From: Paraburkholderia ferrariae NBRC 106233
GTDB taxonomy: Bacteria > Pseudomonadota > Gammaproteobacteria > Burkholderiales > Burkholderiaceae
DNA: 64,000 bases
Reading direction: 5' to 3'
Assembly: GCF_000685035.1 (NCBI RefSeq)
Contig: NZ_BAYB01000022.1
Coordinates: 1 to 64,000 of the forward strand
Of the stretch, positions 56,104 through 64,000 are shown piece after piece (positions within the stretch are counted from its first letter, which is position 1; every line of letters begins with the position of its first letter). The translations under genes and the position numbers were made by a program. The notes under the pieces are model-generated. The model saw only the letters and a program-made list of their open reading frames with translations. It was not told the origin of the DNA and did not search any database.

Positions 56104-57525
56104 ATGTCAGCAGCAGAGAACGGGTCCGCCCCGCTCATCGAGAAGCACACAATCGGCTACGTGCCGCCCGAGGACCGTCACGGCAAGGTGCGCGACCTCT
56201 TCACGCTATGGTTCGGCGGCAATATCGCGCCGCTGCCCATCGTAACGGGCGCGCTGGGCGTGCAGCTCTATCACCTCAATCTTTTCTGGGGCATCGTGGC
56301 CATCGTGGTGGGCCAGGCCGTGGGCGGCGTGTTCATGGCGCTGCACTCGGCGCAGGGGCCGCAGATGGGCATTCCGCAGATGATCCAGAGCCGCGCGCAG
56401 TTCGGCTCCTGGGGCGCGCTGCTCGTCACCGTGATCGCGGGCGTCATGTACGTGGGCTTCTTCGCTTCGAATATCGTGCTGGCGGGCAAGTCGCTGCACG
56501 GCGTGGCAGCGGGCGTGCCGGTGCCGGTCGGCATCGTGATCGGCGCGGTGGGGTCGGGGGTGATCGGCATCATCGGGTATCGCTTCATCCATGTGCTCAA
56601 CCGCATCGGCACCTGGGTGCTCGGCATCGGTATCGTGGTGGGATTCGCGATGATCTTCTCCCACGTGCAGACGGCGGATTTCCTCACGCGCGGCGGCTTC
56701 AACTTCGCGGGCTGGCTCGCCACCGTGTCGCTTTCTGCGCTCTGGCAAATCGCGTTTGCGCCGTATGTTTCGGACTACTCGCGTTATCTGCCTGCCGACG
56801 TGGGCGTGAGCTCGACCTTCTGGGCCACCTACCTGGGCTGCACGCTCGGCTCGACGCTCGCTTTCGCGTTCGGCGCCGTGGCGGCGCTCGCGGTGCCGGC
56901 CGGCGTGGATACGATGGACGCCGTCAAGCAGGCCACGGGCGCGCTCGGTCCCATCATGCTCGTGCTGTTCCTGCTGAGCGTGATCAGCCACAACGCGCTC
57001 AATCTCTACGGCGCGGTGCTCTCGGTCATCACCTCGCTGCAAACCTTCGTGTGGCGCTGGATCCCCACTTCGAAGGCGCGTGCCGTGCTTTCCATCGTGA
57101 TACTGGCGGCGTGCTGCTTCGCGGCGATTGGCGCCTCGCGCGATTTCGTGGGCCATTTCGTCGATCTCGTGCTGGCGCTGCTGGTCGTGCTCGTGCCGTG
57201 GACGGCCATCAACCTGATCGACTTCTACCTGATTCATGCGGGCCGCTACGACATCGACTCCATTTTCCGCGTGGACGGCGGCATCTACGGCCGCATCAAT
57301 CCGCAGGCGCTCATTGCGTACGCGGTGGGTATCGCGGTGCAGATCCCGTTCATGAACACGCCGATGTATTCGGGCCCGATTCCTGCCCATCTGGACGGCG
57401 CCGATCTGTCCTGGCTCATCGGCCTCGTCGTGACCTCGCCGCTCTATTACTGGCTCGCCTCGCGTGACGGCGCATACCGCCGCCGCCGGCAAGGCCCGGT
57501 GACGGTGGCCGGCGCACAGCGATAA
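56104..57525 (+). CDS. NCS1 family permease (cytosine/purine type), second copy
   Basis: A 473-aa NCS1 transporter with the same architecture as the one at 47821: N-terminal RHGKVRDLFTLWFGGNIAPL, first-repeat GVFMALHSAQGPQMGIPQMI, and APYVSDYSRYLP. The two share a common plan but differ throughout, so they are paralogues with perhaps different substrates. The start has GGAGAGAG upstream. It lies 121 bp after the deacylase gene and 22 bp before the monooxygenase gene. Confidence 0.9.
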   Translation: MSAAENGSAPLIEKHTIGYVPPEDRHGKVRDLFTLWFGGNIAPLPIVTGALGVQLYHLNLFWGIVAIVVGQAVGGVFMALHSAQGPQMGIPQMIQSRAQFGSWGALLVTVIAGVMYVGFFASNIVLAGKSLHGVAAGVPVPVGIVIGAVGSGVIGIIGYRFIHVLNRIGTWVLGIGIVVGFAMIFSHVQTADFLTRGGFNFAGWLATVSLSALWQIAFAPYVSDYSRYLPADVGVSSTFWATYLGCTLGSTLAFAFGAVAALAVPAGVDTMDAVKQATGALGPIMLVLFLLSVISHNALNLYGAVLSVITSLQTFVWRWIPTSKARAVLSIVILAACCFAAIGASRDFVGHFVDLVLALLVVLVPWTAINLIDFYLIHAGRYDIDSIFRVDGGIYGRINPQALIAYAVGIAVQIPFMNTPMYSGPIPAHLDGADLSWLIGLVVTSPLYYWLASRDGAYRRRRQGPVTVAGAQR

Positions 57526-57547
57526 CATCTTGCACAAGGAAACAGCA

Positions 57548-58855
57548 ATGACAATCGAAACGACCTCGATCGATACGCTCGTCGTGGGCGGGGGGCAGGC
57601 CGGCATCGCCATGAGCGAGCATCTGGGCAAGCTGGGCGTACCGCATCTCGTGCTGGAGCGCGACCGCATTGCGGAGCGCTGGCGCACGGGCCGATGGGAT
57701 TCGCTGGTTGCCAACGGGCCGGCGTGGCACGACCGCTTCCCGGGCATGGAGTTCGACCTGGACCCGGATGCGTTTGCCTCCAAAGAGCAGGTGGCCGACT
57801 ATTTCGTTGCGTACGCAAAGAAAATCAATGCACCGGTGCGGACCGGCGTGGAAGTGAAGCGCGTGGTGCGCAAAGCAGGGCAACCGGGCTTCGTGGTCGA
57901 AACGAGTGACGGTGTGATCGAGGCGAATCGTGTGGTGGTGGCCACGGGGCCGTTCCAGCGGCCTGTGATTCCACCGATCGCGCCGTCGAGCGAAACGCTT
58001 GCGCAGATTCATTCGGCCGACTATCGCAACCCGCGCCAGTTGCCCGAGGGCGGCGTGCTCGTGGTCGGCGCCGGATCGTCGGGCGTGCAGATCGCAGACG
58101 AACTGCAGCGCGCGGGGCGCAAGGTCTATCTCTCGGTGGGTCCGCACGACCGGCCGCCGCGCGGCTACCGCGGCCGCGACTTCTGCTGGTGGCTGGGGGT
58201 GCTCGGCGAATGGGATGCGGAAATTCCGCGGCCCGGCAAGGAGCACGTGACGATTGCCGTGAGCGGCGCGCGCGGCGGCGAGACCATCGATTTCCGCGAG
58301 CTGGCGCACCAGGGCATGACGCTCGTGGGGCTCACGAAATCGTTCGAAGGCGGCCTGGTGCGCTTCGATACGGATCTCGTCACCAACATCGCGCGCGGCG
58401 ACGAAAGCTATCTGTCGATTCTCGACGCGGCCGACGCCTATATCGCGCGCAACGGTCTCGATCTGCCGGAAGAACCCGAAGCGCGTAGAAGGCTGCCCGA
58501 TCCTGCATGCATGACCCAGCCGCTCCTCGAACTGGATCTCGCGGCGGCGGGCGTGACTTCGATCGTGTGGGCCACGGGCTATGCCGTCGATTATGGCTGG
58601 CTGGACGTGAACGCCTTCGATGCGAAGGGCAAGCCCAAACACCAGCGCGGGGTTTCGAGCGAGCCTGGGATTTACTTCCTTGGCCTGCCGTGGCTGTCGC
58701 GCCGCGGATCGAGTTTTATCTGGGGTGTGTGGCACGACGCGAAGCATATTGCCGACCACATCGTGACGCAGCGCAAGTATCTCGACTACCGCGATGCCAC
58801 CCAGCGCCAGAAAGACTGCGTGCGCAGCAAGGAACTGGCGGGAAGCGAGGCGTGA
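57548..58855 (+). CDS. Flavin-containing monooxygenase
   Basis: A 435-aa class B FMO/YUCCA-like monooxygenase. The FAD motif is LVVGGGQAGIAMSEHLGKLG (about residues 13-32), the NADP motif is VLVVGAGSSGVQIADELQRA (about 173-192), and the aromatic-rich linker WRTGRWDSLVANGPAWHDRFP is typical. It uses NADPH and O2 to oxidise a nitrogen or sulphur atom. The start has AAGGAAA. It is last in the block and probably cotranscribed with the permease. It is a candidate for N-oxidation of the imported amine. Confidence 0.9.
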   Translation: MTIETTSIDTLVVGGGQAGIAMSEHLGKLGVPHLVLERDRIAERWRTGRWDSLVANGPAWHDRFPGMEFDLDPDAFASKEQVADYFVAYAKKINAPVRTGVEVKRVVRKAGQPGFVVETSDGVIEANRVVVATGPFQRPVIPPIAPSSETLAQIHSADYRNPRQLPEGGVLVVGAGSSGVQIADELQRAGRKVYLSVGPHDRPPRGYRGRDFCWWLGVLGEWDAEIPRPGKEHVTIAVSGARGGETIDFRELAHQGMTLVGLTKSFEGGLVRFDTDLVTNIARGDESYLSILDAADAYIARNGLDLPEEPEARRRLPDPACMTQPLLELDLAAAGVTSIVWATGYAVDYGWLDVNAFDAKGKPKHQRGVSSEPGIYFLGLPWLSRRGSSFIWGVWHDAKHIADHIVTQRKYLDYRDATQRQKDCVRSKELAGSEA

Positions 58856-58913
58856 GGCATGCGGCCATCGGGAACGGGCTTGCTCGTGGCGCACCTCGAC
58901 GGCTCGAAGCGGA

Positions 58914-58933
58914 GGGCCGCGCTTCGCGGGCCC
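58914..58933. terminator. Possible bidirectional terminator hairpin
   Basis: GGGCCGCG and CGCGGGCCC with one bulge and a short loop, between the convergent monooxygenase and glgX genes. There is no T run, so support is weak. Confidence 0.3.
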
Positions 58934-59012
58934 GCCGGTCTATAAACCGGGCGGGTTCGACACCGCGCGAGTGACGTTCGGGGTCCCGGGCCGGAGGCAG
59001 TTCTGAGCCCGC

Positions 59013-61205
<2,193 letters not shown>

Positions 61206-61469
61206 GATCTCGACGGACGGGGCCGAATCCTCCTGGTGGCGATCGCTGCAATCGCAGCACGGGCGGGATGCCGGTGCCGCAGAGAGGGGAGCAAGTATCG
61301 GACCCGGGCCTGCCGGCCTGGAGCGCCGCGGCAACCGGCTGACAACCGCTCTCTTGACGCTCGCCCCCGGCGCGGCGACGATCCTCGTTTCGTGCTGATT
61401 GCCTGCCGGCGCCGCCCGCCCGGGCAATGCAGCAGAAAAAACGCGGGGAAACATGAGGAACGGGAAAGC

Positions 61470-62375
61470 ATGCGTCTGTCCAAGGTCGATCTGAATCTGT
61501 TCGTTGTCTTCGAAGCGGTTTACCGGACGCGCAATCTCACGCGCGCGGCGGAAACGCTCTTCATCACGCAGCCCGCGGTGAGCAACGCGCTGGCGCGCAT
61601 GCGCAAGACCTTCGACGATCCGCTCTTCGTGAGCACGTCGGCCGGCATGGTGCCCACGCCGCTGGCGGAGAACATCGTTGGCCGGGTTCGCGAGGCGCTG
61701 CAACTGCTCGATTCGAGCACGCATGCGGGCGGCCAGTTCGACCCGGCCACCTGCGAGCGCACCTTTCGCCTGAGCATGACCGACCTCACGGAGGCGATCC
61801 TGCTGCCCGCGCTGGAGGAGGTGTTGCAGCGCGAGGCGCCGGGCGTGCGCATCGAGAGCTACTTCACGACGCGCAGGGACGTGCCCGAGGCGCTGGCGAG
61901 CGGCACGGTGAACCTCGCCATCGACGCGCCGCTGCTCGACGACCCCTATCTCGAACAGGAGCCGCTGTTTCGCGACCGCTATGCATGCATGCTGCGCCAC
62001 GACCACCCGTTCAAAAGGCGCAAGCTCACTCTCGACGACTATCTGGGCTTCGGCCATATTCACGTGTCGAGCCGCCGCCAGGGGCCGGGCCTTGTCGATA
62101 CGGAACTGAACAAGCTGGGGCTGCGGCGCGCGATCCAGACCCGCGTGCAGCACTACCTGGTCGCGCCGTTGATTGCCATGCGCACCGATCTGGTTCTCAC
62201 CGCGCCGCTCGCGCTGCTCCAGCGCTACGACGCGCGCATCCTCACGCTGCCCTTCGACCTGCCGGATCTCGAGTCGCATGGCTACTGGCACCGCAGCGTG
62301 ACGGCCGACCCCGCGCATCGCTGGCTGCGCGAGCAGATTGGCCTGCTGATGCGGGTCAGGAAGCGCGGCGCATAG
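61470..62375 (+). CDS. LysR regulator, NodD/NahR-like
   Basis: A 301-aa LysR protein with the LINL-type N-terminus RLSKVDLNLFVVFEAVYRTR and the HTH TLFITQPAVSNALARMRKTF; the effector domain contains RTFRLSMTDLTEAILLPALE and, later, HYLVAPLIAMRTDLVLTAP, typical of the PcpR/NahR/LinR subgroup that responds to aromatics. The start has GAGGAA upstream. It is divergent from glgX with 264 bp between, but its real target may be elsewhere. Confidence 0.92.
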   Translation: MRLSKVDLNLFVVFEAVYRTRNLTRAAETLFITQPAVSNALARMRKTFDDPLFVSTSAGMVPTPLAENIVGRVREALQLLDSSTHAGGQFDPATCERTFRLSMTDLTEAILLPALEEVLQREAPGVRIESYFTTRRDVPEALASGTVNLAIDAPLLDDPYLEQEPLFRDRYACMLRHDHPFKRRKLTLDDYLGFGHIHVSSRRQGPGLVDTELNKLGLRRAIQTRVQHYLVAPLIAMRTDLVLTAPLALLQRYDARILTLPFDLPDLESHGYWHRSVTADPAHRWLREQIGLLMRVRKRGA

Positions 62376-62487
62376 GCGAGTCGTGCGCCGGGGTGTCACG
62401 GAAATTTATAGCTGCCTATCACGATAATAAATTTCCTGAATTACGCCGATGCCGGTAGTGTTCTCCCCAGGTTAAGACGAGGGCGGC

Positions 62488-63171
62488 ATGGCAGAACTCT
62501 ACCTTGTGCGGCACGGCCAGGCGTCGTTCGGCGCTGCCAACTACGACGAGCTATCGGCTTCCGGCTACACGCAGTCGCAGTGGCTGGGAGACTATTTTGC
62601 GCAGGCCGGAATGAAATTCGATCGCGTGGTGATCGGCACGATGCGGCGCCACGAGCAGACCGCGGACGCAATACTCGCGGCCATGGAAGACCGGCGCGTG
62701 GACGTCGTTCAGGACGCCGGGCTCAACGAATACGACTTCCATGCGCTGTTTGGCGCCCTGGGCGAAACCGGCGTATCGCCCGGTATTGCGGGCGATACGA
62801 GCGACGGTTCGAAAAAGCACTTCTACAAAGGGCTCAAGCAGGTGCTCCAGCTGTGGGCCGAAGACCGCCTGCCCGGGCGCGTGCCGGAAACATGGCGCCA
62901 GTTTCAGGCCCGCGTGGAAGCGGCGCGGCATGCCATTCAACGTTCGGGCGGCAAGCGGGTGCTGGTGGTGAGTTCCGGCGGCCCGATTGCCGTTTTCGCC
63001 CAGCAGGCGCTCGACGCGCCCTCTGCTGCCGCCATCGCCCTCAACATGCAGATTCGCAACAGCAGCGTCTGCCAGTACGTCTTCAACGAGAGCGCCATGT
63101 CGCTCGTGAGCTTCAATTCGCTGCCCCATCTCGAACGTGTCGAGCGGCGGGAATTCGTCACCTATGGCTGA
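62488..63171 (+). CDS. Histidine phosphatase family protein
   Basis: A 227-aa phosphoglycerate-mutase-fold phosphatase. The catalytic motif is LYLVRHGQASFG with His9, and the second His is in VVSSGGPIAVFAQQ where the usual His is replaced by Pro-rich sequence; the Arg-rich TMRRHEQTADAILAAM and Glu of GLNEYDFHALFG are present. It precedes an APH-type phosphotransferase by 25 bp, a pairing common in beta-proteobacterial acyl-CoA dehydrogenase operons. Confidence 0.88.
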   Translation: MAELYLVRHGQASFGAANYDELSASGYTQSQWLGDYFAQAGMKFDRVVIGTMRRHEQTADAILAAMEDRRVDVVQDAGLNEYDFHALFGALGETGVSPGIAGDTSDGSKKHFYKGLKQVLQLWAEDRLPGRVPETWRQFQARVEAARHAIQRSGGKRVLVVSSGGPIAVFAQQALDAPSAAAIALNMQIRNSSVCQYVFNESAMSLVSFNSLPHLERVERREFVTYG

Positions 63172-63196
63172 AGTGCATCCGGAGTAGCGCAATACC

Positions 63197-64000
63197 ATGA
63201 ATGCGGGTCTTCAATTCGACGTCGAACCTCTCGGGCGCTATCTGGAAGCGCACGTGCCCGGGTTTCGCGCGCCGCTGTCCGTCGAGAAGTTTGCCGGCGG
63301 CCAGTCCAATCCCACCTTTCTGCTGAAGGCGCAAAGCGGCAACTACGTGCTGCGGCGCCAGCCGCCGGGCGAACTGCTCAAGTCCGCGCATGCCGTGGAC
63401 CGCGAATTCCGCGTGCTCGCCGCGCTCGCCGGCACCGCGGTTCCGGTCGCGCGTGCGTGGCACCTTTGCGAAGATCGCGACGTGATCGGCAGCCTGTTCT
63501 ACGTCATGAGCTACGAGGAAGGGCCGATCTTCTGGAATCCGGCGTTGCCGGAAGTGCCGCTCGAACAGCGCGGTGCCGTGTACGACTCGCTGCTCGAGAC
63601 CATGGCGGCGCTGCACGACGTGGACGTGGAAGCCGTAGGGCTGGCCGACTACGGGCGCCCCGGCAACTACTTCGAACGGCAGATCGAGGTGTGGACGCGG
63701 CAGTACCGGGCCGCGCAGACCGACGAACTCGACGCGATGGAGGCGCTCATCGCATGGCTGCCGGCGCATTGCCCGGCCGAGGCCGGAAAGTCTTCGCTCG
63801 TCCACGGAGATTTCCGCATCGACAACCTGATTTTCGGGCGCGAGACCTTGCAGGTTCGCGCGGTGCTGGACTGGGAGCTCTCCACGCTGGGCAATCCGCT
63901 GGCGGACCTCGCGTACTTCTGCATGTGCCTGAGGCTGCCTGCGCACGGCCAGGTTACCGGGCTGGCCGGGTTGAACCGGGCGGCGCTGGGCGTGCCCGAG
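63197..64000 (+). CDS. APH-type phosphotransferase, ACAD10-like (cut by window end)
   Basis: The first 268 codons of an aminoglycoside-phosphotransferase-fold protein; the frame is still open at 64000. Kinase motifs: KFAGGQSNPTFLLKAQSGNY with YVLRRQPPGELLKSAHAVDR (ATP site), the catalytic loop LVHGDFRIDNLIFG and the metal site AVLDWELSTLGNPLADLAYF. Such proteins resemble the N-terminal domain of ACAD10 and often precede an acyl-CoA dehydrogenase gene. The start is the ATG at 63197, 11 bases after GGAG. Confidence 0.9.
   Translation, partial: MNAGLQFDVEPLGRYLEAHVPGFRAPLSVEKFAGGQSNPTFLLKAQSGNYVLRRQPPGELLKSAHAVDREFRVLAALAGTAVPVARAWHLCEDRDVIGSLFYVMSYEEGPIFWNPALPEVPLEQRGAVYDSLLETMAALHDVDVEAVGLADYGRPGNYFERQIEVWTRQYRAAQTDELDAMEALIAWLPAHCPAEAGKSSLVHGDFRIDNLIFGRETLQVRAVLDWELSTLGNPLADLAYFCMCLRLPAHGQVTGLAGLNRAALGVPE

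Overview
The window is high-GC, densely packed proteobacterial DNA. Its gene content points to a Burkholderiaceae bacterium of the Paraburkholderia/Caballeronia type: an RpoD-type sigma factor, an intracellular PHA depolymerase, many LysR regulators, gallate and D-serine catabolism, and assimilatory nitrate reduction. The taxon is an inference from gene families, not from a marker gene. I found no rRNA, tRNA, CRISPR array or prophage.

Layout. 0.2-13 kb: an rpoD paralogue, small enzymes, a LysR/peroxiredoxin divergent pair, a three-gene cassette of unknown function with its own HTH regulator (6.0-7.5 kb), a cupin protein, phaZ, a GST and a LytS/LytTR-type two-component pair. 13-22 kb: a decayed stretch in which intact genes alternate with remnants (a GST tail, a DHA2 transporter piece, an alpha/beta hydrolase with an internal deletion, a chimeric SRPBCC gene, an MFS head fused to a LysR tail) around one intact IS5-family element. 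21.6-26.4 kb: dsdA/dsdC (D-serine) and a TetR regulator with an EamA-type transporter that share an operator-like motif.

26.6-35 kb is a gallate catabolic cluster: galB-galC-galD on one side, ligB-ligA-aromatic acid transporter on the other, and two regulators between them (a LysR-type protein with two HTH domains and a GntR/FCD protein). A porin remnant follows the transporter. Ring cleavage by LigAB would give oxalomesaconate, which GalD (tautomerase), GalB (hydratase) and GalC (aldolase) would convert to pyruvate and oxaloacetate.

36-46 kb is a nitrate assimilation module: cobA for siroheme, nasS-nasT as sensor and ANTAR antiterminator, and narK-nirB-nirD-nasA. Both cobA and narK are preceded by the same regulatory architecture: a GCAC-N7-GTGC NtrC-like site, a sigma-54 -24/-12 promoter, and, at the predicted 5' end of the transcript, a hairpin with an A1/G4 hexaloop of the kind bound by ANTAR proteins. 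This is the most informative regulatory find in the window.

46.5-58.9 kb is an amine/polyamine-type catabolic region: acetylpolyamine amidohydrolase, two paralogous NCS1 permeases, a class III aminotransferase, an aldehyde dehydrogenase, RidA, DUF1028, an ArgE/DapE-type deacylase and a flavin monooxygenase, with one LysR regulator. Its substrate is not known. The window ends with glgX, a LysR regulator, a histidine phosphatase and an APH-type phosphotransferase cut by the window edge.
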